Of a stretch of DNA of 34,471 nucleotides, positions 18,704 through 27,573 are shown piece by piece. Numbering within the stretch: position 1 is the first letter of the stretch; each line of letters opens with the position of its first letter. The position numbers and the translations under genes were made by a program. Under the pieces are notes generated by a model that was not told the origin of the DNA, did not search any database, and saw only the letters and a program-made list of their open reading frames with translations. Source of the DNA: Rubrivivax sp. (lineage in GTDB: Bacteria; Pseudomonadota; Gammaproteobacteria; Burkholderiales; Burkholderiaceae_C); the NCBI GenBank assembly GCA_027483705.1, contig JAIXTY010000321.1, positions 1-34,471 on the forward strand. Direction: 5' to 3'.

Positions 18704-19884
18704 CACCGCAGCTTCAAGCTGGCCAGCCCCACCAGGCACAGCAGCATCGTGATGATCCAGAAGCGCACCACCACCTGCGTCTCGGCCCAGCCCTTCTTCT
18801 CGAAGTGGTGGTGCAGCGGCGCCATCAGGAAGATGCGCCGTCCGGTGCCGGTGCGTTTCTTCGTCCACTTGAACCAGGCCACCTGGATCATCACGGAGAG
18901 CGCCTCGGCGACGAAGATGCCGCCCATGATGCCGAGCACGATTTCCTGCCGCGTGATCACGGCGATGGTGCCTAAAGCGCCGCCCAGCGCCAGCGCGCCG
19001 ACGTCGCCCATGAACACCTGCGCCGGGTTGGCGTTGAACCACAGGAAGGCCAGCCCCGCGCCGGCCATCGCGGCGCAGAACACCAGCAGCTCGCCCGCGC
19101 CCGGGATGTGGGGGAACAGCAGGTAGCGCGAGTAGTCGGCGCGGCCCACGACGTAGGCGAACACGCCGAGCGCCGAGCCCACCAGCACCACCGGCATGAT
19201 GGCCAGGCCGTCCAGCCCGTCGGTGAAGTTGACGGCGTTGCTCGCGCCGACGATGACGAACCAGCTCAAGGCGATGAAGCCGAACACGCCCAGCGGGTAG
19301 CTGATGCTCTTGAAGAACGGCACCATCAGGTCGGCGCGCGGCGGCAGCTCGTTGGAGAAGCCACTGCCCACCCAGCGCAGGAAGAGTTCCAGCACGCGCA
19401 GGTTGCTGGTCTCGGCCACGCTGAAGGCCAGGTAGAGCGCGGCGATCAGGCCGATGAGGCTCTGCCAGAAGAACTTCTCGCGGCTCCTCATGCCTTCGGG
19501 GTCCTTGTGCACGACCTTGCGGTAGTCGTCCACCCAGCCGATGGCGCCGAAGCCGAAGGTGACGAGCATCACCACCCACACGAAGCGGTTGCTCCAGTCG
19601 AACCACAGCAGCGTGCTGACGCCGATGCCGATGAGCACCAGCACGCCGCCCATCGTGGGCGTGCCGCGCTTGCCCAGGTGGGCCTGCACGCCGTACTCGC
19701 GGATCGGCTGGCCGATCTTCATCTCGGTGAGCTTGCGGATCACCCACGGCCCGAAGGCCAGGCCGATGAGCAGCGCCGTCATCGCGGCCAGCACGGCGCG
19801 GAAGGTGAGGTACTGGAAGACGCGCAGGAAACCCAGGTCCTCCGGGTACAGCGACATCAGCCATTGCGTCAGGCTCAGGAGCAC
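18703..19884 (-). CDS. mraY: Phospho-N-acetylmuramoyl-pentapeptide transferase
   Basis: Polytopic inner-membrane transferase (393 residues) that attaches phospho-MurNAc-pentapeptide to undecaprenyl phosphate, giving lipid I. Conserved motifs: TPTMGG near [20 protein letters not shown] (catalytic Asp pair), [13 protein letters not shown] (third catalytic Asp), [13 protein letters not shown] and [12 protein letters not shown] (His motif). About ten membrane helices. The start is GTG at 19884-19882, chosen because homologues begin MLLSL; this gives a 10-base overlap with the end of murF, whose final codons read through the mraY start. The open frame extends upstream but only as murF shadow. Confidence 0.96.
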   Translation of the reverse strand: MLLSLTQWLMSLYPEDLGFLRVFQYLTFRAVLAAMTALLIGLAFGPWVIRKLTEMKIGQPIREYGVQAHLGKRGTPTMGGVLVLIGIGVSTLLWFDWSNRFVWVVMLVTFGFGAIGWVDDYRKVVHKDPEGMRSREKFFWQSLIGLIAALYLAFSVAETSNLRVLELFLRWVGSGFSNELPPRADLMVPFFKSISYPLGVFGFIALSWFVIVGASNAVNFTDGLDGLAIMPVVLVGSALGVFAYVVGRADYSRYLLFPHIPGAGELLVFCAAMAGAGLAFLWFNANPAQVFMGDVGALALGGALGTIAVITRQEIVLGIMGGIFVAEALSVMIQVAWFKWTKKRTGTGRRIFLMAPLHHHFEKKGWAETQVVVRFWIITMLLCLVGLASLKLR

Positions 19885-21299
19885 GTGGTGCCCTCCCCCG
19901 GCGCGGCATCCACCGCCCCGGCCCGCAAGGCCGTCACGACCTGCTCCATCTTCATGAACCGCGATCCCTTCACCAGCACCGATCGCGCCGCGGGGCGCGT
20001 GGTGGTGTCCTGCAGCGCCGCGACCATCTCGGCCGTGGTCGCGAAGTGCCGCGCCGCGCCGGCGTGCGCGCACAGCGCGCCGGCCGTCCAGAAGGCCTCG
20101 AGGCCGCGCTCGCGGGCGCGCGCGCCCACCTCGGCGTGGAAGCGCGGGCCTTCGTCGCCGACCTCGCCCATGTCGCCCAGCAGCAGCCAGCGCGGGCCGG
20201 GCAGCGTGGCCAGCACCTCGATGGCGGCGAGCACCGAATCGGGGTTGGCGTTGTAGCTGTCGTCCACCAGCGTGACCGTCTCGCCGCCCACGCGCAGCCG
20301 GTGCAGCTGCGAGCGGCCGGCCACGGGGCGGAAGGCCGCCAGGCCCTGCTGCACCGCGGCCAGCGGCTCGCCGGCGGCCAGCGCGCAGGCCGCGGCGGCC
20401 GCGGCGTTGCGCAGGTTGTGCGCGCCGGGCAGGTGCAGCTCGAGCGTGGCCTTGCCGGCGGGCGTGGCCAGCGTCAACGCCCAGGCCGCCGCGTCGGCGT
20501 TCCAGGTTCCGGACACCACGACGTCGGCGCCGCTGCCGGCGCCACCGAAGGTCATCACACGCCGCGTGCCGGCGCGGGCGCGCCAGCGGGCGGTGAACCC
20601 GTCGTCGGCCGGGATCACCAGCGTGCCGCCAGCGGGCAGTGCGTCGATGACGGCGCCGTTTTCGTCGGCCACGGCCTCGACGCTCTTCATGAACTCCTGG
20701 TGCTCGCGCTGCGCGTTGTTCACCAGCGCCACCGTGGGCTGGGCCAGGCCCGCCAGCAGCGCGATCTCGCCCGGGTGGTTCATGCCCAGCTCGACGACGG
20801 CGGCGCGGTGCCAGTGCTCGTCGTCCTGGCGCAGGCGCAAGAGCGTGAGCGGCACGCCGATGTGGTTGTTCAGGTTGCCGGCCGTGGCCAGCATGCCCTC
20901 GCCGTGCGCGGCGCGCAGGATGGCGGCCACCATCTGCGTGACCGTGGTCTTGCCGTTGCTGCCCGTCACCGCCACCAGCGGCAGGTGCAGGCGATGCCGC
21001 CAGCCGCGGGCCAGCTGCTGCAGCGCGGTGAGCGTGTCGTCCACCAGCAGCCCCGGCAGGCCGCCGGTGCTGGCCGGGCCCAGCGCATCTGCGCGGCTGG
21101 CCAGCACGGCCACGGCGCCGCTGGCACGGGCCTGGGCGATGAACTCGTGGCCGTCGAAGCGCTCGCCGCGCAGCGCCACGAAGAGGTCGCCGCCCTGCAC
21201 GGTGCGGGTGTCGGTGTGCACGCGCCGCACGCGCAGCGCGCCATCGCCGACGACGGCGCTGCCGGGCAGCAGCGCGTGGGCCTGGGCCAGCGTCATCAT
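19875..21299 (-). CDS. murF: UDP-MurNAc-tripeptide--D-alanyl-D-alanine ligase
   Basis: The last cytoplasmic Mur ligase (474 residues), adding D-Ala-D-Ala to complete the pentapeptide. [19 protein letters not shown] is the MurF/MurE-type N-terminal motif; the ATP loop is [28 protein letters not shown] and [15 protein letters not shown] are MurF-specific. [15 protein letters not shown] and [11 protein letters not shown] occupy the C-terminal domain. It begins with two consecutive ATG codons; the first (21299-21297) overlaps the murE stop as ATGA. It terminates inside the mraY start region. Ddl, which supplies its substrate, lies downstream in the same cluster. Confidence 0.97.
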   Translation of the reverse strand: MMTLAQAHALLPGSAVVGDGALRVRRVHTDTRTVQGGDLFVALRGERFDGHEFIAQARASGAVAVLASRADALGPASTGGLPGLLVDDTLTALQQLARGWRHRLHLPLVAVTGSNGKTTVTQMVAAILRAAHGEGMLATAGNLNNHIGVPLTLLRLRQDDEHWHRAAVVELGMNHPGEIALLAGLAQPTVALVNNAQREHQEFMKSVEAVADENGAVIDALPAGGTLVIPADDGFTARWRARAGTRRVMTFGGAGSGADVVVSGTWNADAAAWALTLATPAGKATLELHLPGAHNLRNAAAAAACALAAGEPLAAVQQGLAAFRPVAGRSQLHRLRVGGETVTLVDDSYNANPDSVLAAIEVLATLPGPRWLLLGDMGEVGDEGPRFHAEVGARARERGLEAFWTAGALCAHAGAARHFATTAEMVAALQDTTTRPAARSVLVKGSRFMKMEQVVTALRAGAVDAAPGEGTTCS

Positions 21300-22828
21300 G
21301 CGGCGCCCCCCCGTGCGGTCCGCGCGGCCCGCGCCGCCAGCGCGGCGCGCACCTCGTCGACGTCGGAGAACGGGTGCGCGACGCCGGCGATCACCTGCGT
21401 CGTCTCGTGGCCCTTGCCGGCCACCAGCAGCACGTCGCCCGGCGCGGCCTCGTGCACGGCGCGGGCGATGGCCTCGCGGCGGTCGACCACGCCTTCGGCC
21501 GCCGTGCCGGCCCCGACCAGCACCTGCGCGACGATGGCGGCCGGGTCTTCGCTGCGCGGGTTGTCGCTGGTCACGATCATGCGGTCGGCCAGGCGCGCCG
21601 CGATGGCGCCCATGCGCGGGCGCTTGGTGGGGTCGCGGTCGCCGCCGCAGCCGAACACGCAGACCAGCCGGCCGCCGCGCGACTGCGCCATCGGCCGCAG
21701 CGCCACCAGCACCGGCTCCAGCGCGTCGGGCGTGTGGGCGTAGTCGACGACGGCCTCGAGCTCGTCGCCTTCGGCCGTGACGCGCTGCAGCCGCCCGGGC
21801 ACCGGCGTCACCGAGCCCAGCGCGGCCACGGCCTCGGCCAGCGGCACGCCGGCGGCGCGCAGCCCGCCCAGCACGACGAGCAGGTTGCTGGCGTTGAACT
21901 CGCCGACCACGGCGGTGGTGAGCGTCTGCCGCGCCACGCCGTCGGCCGAGCTCTCGGCGACCTCGAACACCAGCCCGTCGGGGCCGTAGCCACGCTCGCC
22001 GGCCACCAGGCGCGCGGCGGCGTGCAGCGAGACCGTCCACAGATCCAGGCCGCTGCCGCTCAACTCAGCCGCCAGCTGCGCGCCGAAGGCATCGTCCACG
22101 TTCACCACCGCGGCCTTCAGGCCCGGCCACTCGAACAGCCGCCGCTTGGCCGCGCCGTAGGCCTGCATGGTGCCGTGGTAGTCGAGATGGTCCTGCGTGA
22201 GGTTGGTGAACAGCGCGACGTCGATGGCGCAGCCCGCGAGCCGGTGCTCGACGAGGCCGATCGACGAGGCCTCCATCGCGCAGGCCACGAGGCCGTCGCG
22301 CTCGAAGCCGGCCAGCGTGGCGTGCAGCGTCACGCTGTCGGGCGTGGTCAGGCCCGTGCCCTGCAGCCGTCCCGGGCCGCGCAGCGACGGCGGCTCGCCG
22401 ACGCCGAGCGTGCCGACGACGCCGGCCGGCCGGCCCAGCGCCGACAGCGCCTGCGCCGTCCACCAGGCGGTGCTGGTCTTGCCGTTGGTGCCGGTGGTGG
22501 CCACGACGGTGAGCCGCTCGGACGGGCGGCCGAAGAAATCATGCGCCACCGCGCCGGCCGCGGCCTTGAGCCCCGGCAGCGTGGCGATGCGCGCATCGTC
22601 GCCCAGGCCCAGCGCGGCGGCGCCTTCGGCCTCGACCAGGCAGGCGGCCGCGCCGGCGGCCAGCGCCGCAGGCACGAAGCGGCGCGCGTCGGCGGCCTGC
22701 CCGGGCCAGGCCACGAAGCCGTCGCCCGGCTGCACGCGGCGGCTGTCGGCCACCAGGCTGCCCCGCGCCGCATCGACGCGGTCACGCAGCCAGCCTGCTG
22801 CGTCGGCCGGGGTGTGCAGCGCCTGCAT
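21296..22828 (-). CDS. murE: UDP-MurNAc-L-Ala-D-Glu--meso-diaminopimelate ligase
   Basis: The third Mur ligase (510 residues). [16 protein letters not shown] is the N-terminal motif, [13 protein letters not shown] the ATP loop, [13 protein letters not shown] and [13 protein letters not shown] central motifs, and [10 protein letters not shown] and [15 protein letters not shown]-terminal motifs. Asp422-Asn-Pro-Arg425 (DNPR) is the signature for meso-diaminopimelate rather than lysine, so this organism has Gram-negative-type peptidoglycan. ATG at 22828-22826 shares one base with the ftsI stop; the open frame upstream is an ftsI shadow. The C terminus is Ala/Arg-rich. Confidence 0.98.
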   Translation of the reverse strand: MQALHTPADAAGWLRDRVDAARGSLVADSRRVQPGDGFVAWPGQAADARRFVPAALAAGAAACLVEAEGAAALGLGDDARIATLPGLKAAAGAVAHDFFGRPSERLTVVATTGTNGKTSTAWWTAQALSALGRPAGVVGTLGVGEPPSLRGPGRLQGTGLTTPDSVTLHATLAGFERDGLVACAMEASSIGLVEHRLAGCAIDVALFTNLTQDHLDYHGTMQAYGAAKRRLFEWPGLKAAVVNVDDAFGAQLAAELSGSGLDLWTVSLHAAARLVAGERGYGPDGLVFEVAESSADGVARQTLTTAVVGEFNASNLLVVLGGLRAAGVPLAEAVAALGSVTPVPGRLQRVTAEGDELEAVVDYAHTPDALEPVLVALRPMAQSRGGRLVCVFGCGGDRDPTKRPRMGAIAARLADRMIVTSDNPRSEDPAAIVAQVLVGAGTAAEGVVDRREAIARAVHEAAPGDVLLVAGKGHETTQVIAGVAHPFSDVDEVRAALAARAARTARGGAA

Positions 22829-24627
22829 CAGAAGCTCTCCGGGGCCGCGGGCACGGCCTTGGCGGCGATCTGCGCCTTGACGTCCAGGTCGGGCGGCACG
22901 TTCATCATGCGCAGGGTCTGCGCGACGACCTGGCTGAACACCGGCGCGGCGATCTCGCCGCCGTAGTACACGCCCTTGCCGGGCTCGTCGACCATCACCG
23001 CGACCACGATGCGTGGCTCGGCCACCGGCGCCAGGCCGACGAAGAACGAGCGGTACTTGGTGGTGCTGTAGACCTTGCCCTCGAGCTTGCGCGCCGTGCC
23101 CGTCTTGCCGCCCACCGAGTAGCCCAGCGCCATCGCCTTGGGCGCGGTGCCGCCGGGGCCGGCGGCCATGCGCAGCATGTCGCGCACGGCGCGGGCGGTC
23201 TCGGCACTCATCACGCGCTGGCCGGCGACCGCCGCGCCGCCGCCATCGCCCCCCTCGCGCTTGGCGATGCTCACCGGCAGCAGCTCGCCATCGCGCGCGA
23301 ACACGGTGTAGGCGCGCGCCAGCTGGAACAGGCTCGCCGAGAGGCCGTAGCCGTAGCTCATGGTGGCCTGCTCCACCGGGCGCCAGCTCTTGTAGGGCCG
23401 CAGCCGGCCGGTCACCGCGCCGGGGAAGTCGATCTGCGGCCGCTGGCCCAGGCCGATGGCGGTGAACATCTCGTGCATCTCGCGCGCCGGCATCTGCATC
23501 GCCATCTTCACGGTGCCGACGTTGCTGCTCTTCTGGATGACCTCGGCCACGGTCAGCGTGCCGTTGGGGTGGGCGTCGGTGATGCGGCTGCCGGTGATGA
23601 CGATGTGGCCCGGCGCGGTGTCGATGCGCGTGTCGGGCCGCCACGGGCCGCGCTCCAGCGCCAGCGCGGCGGTGAAGGGCTTGATCGTCGAGCCAGGCTC
23701 GAACACGTCGGTCAGCGCGGCGTTGCGCAGCCGCTCCTTGCGCATGGTCGAGCGGTCGGCCGGGTCGTAGCTCGGGTAGTTGGCCAGCGCCAGCACCTCG
23801 CCGGTCTTGACGTCGAGCACGACGACGCTGCCGCGCTGCGCGCGGTGCTCCAGCACGGCCTCGCGCAGACGCTGCCAGGCGAAGAACTGCACCTTGCTGT
23901 CGATGGCGAGCTGAACGTCGTCGCCGTTCTTCGGGCTGGCCTGGTCGCCCACGTCCTCGACGACGCGGCCGAAGCGGTCGCGCACCACGGTGCGCTCGCC
24001 GTCGGCACCGGCCAGGCGCTGCTGGAAGGCCAGCTCGATGCCGTCGATGTCGGTGAAGCCCACCACGTGCGCGGCCGACTCGCCCTCGGGCCAGCGCCGC
24101 TGGTACTCACGCACCTGCTGCACGCCCTTGAGCTGCAGCGCCTGCACGGCCTGCCACTGCGCCTCTTCGGCAAAGCGCCGCAGCGTCACGGTGCCGGTGG
24201 CGCCATCCAGGCGCTCGTTCAGCTCGGCCGGCGTCATCTTCAGCGCCGTGGCCAGTGCCTTGCGCTGCGCCACGTCGGCGGCAAAGGTCTTGGCATCCAC
24301 CTGCACGCTGGGCATGGCCACGCTGGTGGCCAGCAGCTGGCCATGGCGGTCGAGGATGCGGCCGCGGCTGGCGGGCAGCGGCTGCGTCATCACGAAGCGC
24401 TTCTCGCCCTGCGCCTGGTAGAAGTCGGTGTGCAGGATCTGCAGCCACACGGCACGGCCGAACAGCACCAGGAAGGCCAGCGCCACCATCGCCACGACGA
24501 AGCGGCTGCGCCAGGGCGGCGTGGGGCTCGCCAGCAGCGGGCTGGTGGCGTAGTTGACGCTCTTCACCGAGCCGGTGCCCGAGGGCGGGCGCGCGCCGCT
24601 GGCGTGCTGGCGGCCCGGCGCGCTCAT
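22828..24627 (-). CDS. ftsI: Peptidoglycan D,D-transpeptidase FtsI (PBP3)
   Basis: A class B penicillin-binding protein (599 residues) that cross-links septal peptidoglycan with FtsW. A cytoplasmic N-terminal tail precedes one membrane helix (about 42-62). The class B pedestal follows, with SRGRILDRHGQLLATS and RRWPEGESAAHVVGFTD. The transpeptidase has active-site Ser313 in FEPGSTIKPF, SSN at 367-369 and KTGT from Lys508. ATG at 24627-24625 overlaps the ftsL stop (ATGA). The N-terminal tail is about 20 residues longer than the E. coli protein. Expected partners FtsW, FtsL and FtsQ are in the same cluster. Confidence 0.97.
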   Translation of the reverse strand: MSAPGRQHASGARPPSGTGSVKSVNYATSPLLASPTPPWRSRFVVAMVALAFLVLFGRAVWLQILHTDFYQAQGEKRFVMTQPLPASRGRILDRHGQLLATSVAMPSVQVDAKTFAADVAQRKALATALKMTPAELNERLDGATGTVTLRRFAEEAQWQAVQALQLKGVQQVREYQRRWPEGESAAHVVGFTDIDGIELAFQQRLAGADGERTVVRDRFGRVVEDVGDQASPKNGDDVQLAIDSKVQFFAWQRLREAVLEHRAQRGSVVVLDVKTGEVLALANYPSYDPADRSTMRKERLRNAALTDVFEPGSTIKPFTAALALERGPWRPDTRIDTAPGHIVITGSRITDAHPNGTLTVAEVIQKSSNVGTVKMAMQMPAREMHEMFTAIGLGQRPQIDFPGAVTGRLRPYKSWRPVEQATMSYGYGLSASLFQLARAYTVFARDGELLPVSIAKREGGDGGGAAVAGQRVMSAETARAVRDMLRMAAGPGGTAPKAMALGYSVGGKTGTARKLEGKVYSTTKYRSFFVGLAPVAEPRIVVAVMVDEPGKGVYYGGEIAAPVFSQVVAQTLRMMNVPPDLDVKAQIAAKAVPAAPESF

Positions 24628-24911
24628 CGCGTCGCTCCCGGGGTGGCGGCGGTGTCGTCCACGTACACCGTGACGGCCGGCGTGACCGTGCTCATCTTCA
24701 GCTGCTCGCGCGCCACGCGCTGCACACGCGCGTGCGTGGCCTGGGCCTGGCGCTCGGCATCGAGCCGCTTGTACTCGGCGTCGAGCTGGCGCTGCTCGAC
24801 GCGCGCGCGGTCGAGCTCGGCGAACACGCGGCGCGACTCGTAGGCCGTGCGCACGAGGCCCAGGCTGCTGCCCAGCAGCAGCGCGACGAGGAGGAGGTCG
24901 AGCTTGCGCAT
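24624..24911 (-). CDS. ftsL: Cell division protein FtsL
   Basis: A small bitopic divisome protein (95 residues) that binds FtsB and FtsQ and activates FtsWI. One membrane helix at about 4-20 (LDLLLVALLLGSSLGLV) is followed by a heptad-like coiled-coil region rich in Arg, Glu, Gln and Leu (about 25-70), then a short periplasmic tail. FtsL sequences diverge strongly, so the call relies on this layout plus position between rsmH and ftsI. ATG at 24911-24909, 13 bases after the rsmH stop. The stop overlaps the ftsI ATG. Confidence 0.93.
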   Translation of the reverse strand: MRKLDLLLVALLLGSSLGLVRTAYESRRVFAELDRARVEQRQLDAEYKRLDAERQAQATHARVQRVAREQLKMSTVTPAVTVYVDDTAATPGATR

Positions 24912-24924
24912 CGCCGCGGTCTCG

Positions 24925-25872
24925 TCAGCAGGGCACCGCCGTGCGCTCGGCCACGCGCATGACGGCCGAGCGGGCGCGCGGGTTGGCGGCGATCTCGGCC
25001 GCCGTGGGCTTGATGCGGGCCAGGGCCTTCAGGCGCAGCGGCTGCGGCGGCGCCATCGGCGCGCGGCGGTCGTAGACCTCGCGGCTCTCGGCGGCGATGA
25101 AGGTCTTCACGATGCGGTCTTCCAGCGAATGGAAGCTGATCACCACCAGGCGGCCGGCCGGCGGCAGCAGCGCCAGCGCGGCCTTCAGGCCCTGGTGCAG
25201 CGCCTCAAGCTCGGCGTTGACGTGAATCCGAAGAGCCTGAAACGTGCGCGTTGCAGGGTCCTGGCCCGGCTCGCGGGTCTTGACGGCGCGAGCCACGAGT
25301 GCGGATAGCTCGAGTGTCGTGCGGACGGGATCGCCGCTTTCGCGGCGAGCGACAAGCGCCTTTGCAATCGCAGCAGCAAACCGTTCTTCGCCGTAGTCAC
25401 GAATCACCTCCTCGATGGTCTTGGTATCGGCCCGGGCCAGGAACTCGGCGGCGGTCTCGCCGCGCGTGGTGTCCATGCGCATGTCCAGCGGGGCGTCGGC
25501 GCGGAAGCTGAAGCCGCGCGACGCGTCGTCGATCTGCGGCGAGCTCACGCCCAGGTCGAGCAGCACGCCCTGCACCCGGCCGATGCCGAGGGCGCTCAAC
25601 TCGGCCGCCATGTCGCCGAAGCTGGCGTGGCGGATGGCCAAGCGCGGGTCGTCGATGCGGGCCGCTTCGGCCAGCGCCGCCGGGTCCTTGTCGAAGGCCA
25701 CCAGGCGCCCCTGCGGCGACAGGCGCTGCAGCACAGCACGGCTGTGGCCGCCACGGCCGAAGGTGCCGTCGACGTAGGTGCCCTCCGGCTGCGTGACGAG
25801 CGCCTCGACGGCCTCGGACAGCAGCACGGTGGTGTGGGACCATTCGGTGTGCGGGGCGTTCACCGGCGTCAC
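24925..25872 (-). CDS. rsmH: 16S rRNA (cytosine-1402 N4)-methyltransferase
   Basis: A SAM-dependent methyltransferase (about 315 residues; older name MraW) that N4-methylates C1402 in the 16S rRNA P site. Motifs: [30 protein letters not shown] (SAM loop), [49 protein letters not shown] and [15 protein letters not shown]. Two GTG starts are possible. The one at 25872-25870 forms GTGA with the mraZ stop and is preferred; the other (25863-25861) gives 312 residues. Residues about 157-222 use many A- or T-ending codons, unlike the rest of this gene and its neighbours, while the protein remains a normal RsmH. See the separate entry at 25207-25404. Confidence 0.97.
   Translation of the reverse strand: MTPVNAPHTEWSHTTVLLSEAVEALVTQPEGTYVDGTFGRGGHSRAVLQRLSPQGRLVAFDKDPAALAEAARIDDPRLAIRHASFGDMAAELSALGIGRVQGVLLDLGVSSPQIDDASRGFSFRADAPLDMRMDTTRGETAAEFLARADTKTIEEVIRDYGEERFAAAIAKALVARRESGDPVRTTLELSALVARAVKTREPGQDPATRTFQALRIHVNAELEALHQGLKAALALLPPAGRLVVISFHSLEDRIVKTFIAAESREVYDRRAPMAPPQPLRLKALARIKPTAAEIAANPRARSAVMRVAERTAVPC
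25207..25404 (-). other. Segment of rsmH with atypical synonymous codon use
   Basis: Counting by hand, 24 of the 66 codons in this stretch end in A or T. In the next roughly 50 codons toward the gene start there is 1, and in about 60 codons on the other side there are 2. The edges are fairly sharp. The encoded residues (about 157-222) fit the RsmH family, including [15 protein letters not shown] recombined segment from a lower-GC relative is the simplest reading; a functional constraint on the DNA or RNA is the alternative. Confidence 0.8.
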
Positions 25873-26303
25873 CGGATGACCAGGCTCTTCAGCGCCTCGG
25901 GCGCGCCCAGCGCCAAGGCCGTGGCCTCGCGCACCTCGTAACGCTGCAGGTCCCAGATCTCGAAGCTCGAACCCATGCCCAGCAGCTTGACCTCGCGATC
26001 CAGCGCCGCCCAGCTGCGCAGCTCGGGCGGGATCAGCACGCGGCTGCCGCTGTCGATCTCCACGTCGGTGGCGCTGCCGATGTACAGCCGGCGCCAGGCG
26101 TCGTGCTCCTGCGGCAGCGACAGCAGGTGGGCCTCGAAGGGCTCCCAGACGTTCATCGGGTACAGGCTCAGGCAGCCGTGCGGGTGTTTGGCGACGACGA
26201 GCTGGCCGTTCACCGAGGCCATGAGCTGCTCGCGCCAACGCGCGGGCACCGTGAGGCGGCCCTTGGCGTCCAGCGTGAGCACCGGCCCCCCGCGAAAAGT
26301 CAT
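25869..26303 (-). CDS. mraZ: Transcriptional regulator MraZ
   Basis: A 144-residue DNA-binding repressor of the dcw cluster with two SpoVT-AbrB half-domains. Each carries the MraZ DxxxR motif: [13 protein letters not shown] (Asp12-Arg16) and [14 protein letters not shown] (Asp84-Arg88). Known MraZ proteins form rings and bind tandem GTGGG repeats upstream of their own gene; exactly such repeats are present at 26355-26389. The ATG at 26303-26301 was chosen because homologues start at MF/MT-x-G-like sequence, and ggaagga lies about 10 bases upstream. The open frame continues upstream, but that part covers the operator and promoter. Its stop overlaps the rsmH GTG start. Confidence 0.97.
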   Translation of the reverse strand: MTFRGGPVLTLDAKGRLTVPARWREQLMASVNGQLVVAKHPHGCLSLYPMNVWEPFEAHLLSLPQEHDAWRRLYIGSATDVEIDSGSRVLIPPELRSWAALDREVKLLGMGSSFEIWDLQRYEVREATALALGAPEALKSLVIR

Positions 26304-26354
26304 GCCCGACGATCCTTCCCTGCGTGGGCCCGGCTGCTCGTCACCGAGGAAAGG

Positions 26355-26389
26355 CCCACAAAAACCCACAAAACGACACCAAACCCCAC
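26355..26389 (-). promoter_or_regulatory. MraZ operator: four tandem repeats with 10-bp period
   Basis: Read on the - strand, GTGGG occurs at 26389-26385, 26369-26365 and 26359-26355, with a degenerate copy GTGTC at 26379-26375. All are spaced exactly 10 bases apart (5-base unit plus 5-base spacer), the layout described for MraZ binding sites. The array begins in the -10 element and runs through the probable transcription start, a natural position for repression. It ends 52 bases before the mraZ ATG. Confidence 0.9.
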
Positions 26390-26417
26390 TGTAGCGCAGC
26401 GGGGGGCCGGGCGTCAA
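26388..26417 (-). promoter_or_regulatory. Sigma-70 promoter of the dcw cluster (Pmra)
   Basis: On the - strand TTGACG (26417-26412, 5 of 6 to consensus), an 18-base spacer, then TACAGT (26393-26388, 4 of 6). An A/T-rich tract at 26431-26450, unusual in this window, lies just upstream of the -35 and could act as an UP element. The first MraZ repeat overlaps the -10. Confidence 0.7.
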
Positions 26418-26493
26418 CGCGCGGTCACGGAAAAAATCAATCAAATCAACGACTTAGCCGTCGATTTGGAAGTGGCGGGCGGAAAAAGTCGTT

Positions 26494-26530
26494 CCCGATG
26501 AACCACTTGGCATCGGGTGTGAAAGTGGTT
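26494..26530. repeat. Two interleaved inverted repeats (pseudoknot-like)
   Basis: Helix 1 pairs cccgatg (26494-26500) with catcggg (26511-26517). Helix 2 pairs aaccactt (26501-26508), which is the loop of helix 1, with aagtggtt (26523-26530). Both are perfect. They lie between the end of the ocd gene and the mraZ promoter. Read on the - strand, helix 1 is followed after six bases by TTTTT, so part of it might end the ocd transcript. Confidence 0.55.
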
Positions 26531-26580
26531 TCGAGGGCTTACGGCCTTCTTGGGGGGTGGCCCCGCGCGGGCCGGGTCGT

Positions 26581-27552
26581 TCAGCCGCCCGGGCGCGAGG
26601 CCCACACCAGCCGCGCCGCGGCCAGGTCTTCCAGCGCCGTGCCGACCGACTTGAACACGGTGCGCTGCTTCTCCTGCGTGCGCCCGGGGACACGGCCGCG
26701 CGCCAGCTGCGCCAGCGTGGCGCGCACCTCGGCGGCGGTGAACACGCCGCGGGCCAGCGGTCCGAGCAGGTCGCCGCTCTTGGCGAGGGCCTCGTCGGTG
26801 TCGACGGCGATGCGGGCACCGCGGAAGCAGTCGTCGTCGGCCTCGCGCAGCGCCGGCGTGAAGCTGCCGATCAGGTCGAGGTGGCTGCCCGGCGCCAGCC
26901 AGGCGCCCTGCACCAGCGGCTCGGTGGCCAGCGTGGCGGTGCTGACGATGTGCGCGGCAGCCACGGCGGCGGGCAGTTCGGCGTCGCTGACGACTTCGAC
27001 CTCGTAGCCCTCGGCCATCCAGCGCGCGGCCAGCGTAGCGGCAGCCTCGGGCCGGCGCGCCCACAACGCCACATGGTGCAGCGGCCGCACGGCCGACATC
27101 GCCGACGGCAGCAGCGCGGCCACGCGGCCGGCGCCCAGCACCAGCAGCCGGCTGGCGTCGGGCCGCGAGAGGTAGGCCGCCGCCAGCGCCGAGGCCGCGG
27201 CGGTGCGGCGCGCCGTCAGCACGTCGGCGTCCATCAGCGCCAGCGGGCGGCCCGTGGCGGCCTCGAACAGCAGGTAGCTGCCGTGCAGGCCCGGCAGGCC
27301 GCGCGCGGCGTTGCCGGGGGCGACGTTGATGACCTTCACGCCGTAGAGCCCGGGGTCGCTGTCCGTCGGCCGCGTCCAGGCCGGCATCAGCAGCGAGGTG
27401 GTCTCGCCGCCGCGGCCGTCGGGCAGGCGGTGCACGTGGCGCGCCGGCACCTCGGCGCCGGCGGCAAAGGCCTCGCGCAGCGCGGCGACCAGCCGGTCGA
27501 AAGGCAGGGCCGCCGCCACGGCGTCGGCGTCGAAGAGCTGCAGCATCGTCAT
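26581..27552 (-). CDS. Ornithine cyclodeaminase / mu-crystallin family protein
   Basis: A 323-residue NAD(P)-dependent protein of the ornithine cyclodeaminase/mu-crystallin family. Members include ornithine cyclodeaminase, delta-1-pyrroline-2-carboxylate reductase and alanine dehydrogenase-like enzymes. The dinucleotide loop GAGRVA is at 140-145 (LLVLGAGRVAALL). GLYGVKVINVAPGN holds the family's substrate-site Lys (Lys73), and DLIGSFTPALRE and TVFKSVGTALEDLAAA are conserved C-terminal segments. The exact substrate cannot be decided. There are two near starts, ATG 27552-27550 and ATG two codons later. It lies 21 bases after the MerR gene on the same strand and may be co-transcribed with it. 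No link to the wall cluster is apparent. Confidence 0.9.
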   Translation of the reverse strand: MTMLQLFDADAVAAALPFDRLVAALREAFAAGAEVPARHVHRLPDGRGGETTSLLMPAWTRPTDSDPGLYGVKVINVAPGNAARGLPGLHGSYLLFEAATGRPLALMDADVLTARRTAAASALAAAYLSRPDASRLLVLGAGRVAALLPSAMSAVRPLHHVALWARRPEAAATLAARWMAEGYEVEVVSDAELPAAVAAAHIVSTATLATEPLVQGAWLAPGSHLDLIGSFTPALREADDDCFRGARIAVDTDEALAKSGDLLGPLARGVFTAAEVRATLAQLARGRVPGRTQEKQRTVFKSVGTALEDLAAARLVWASRPGG

Positions 27553-27573
27553 GCCGCGATCATGACGCCGGCT

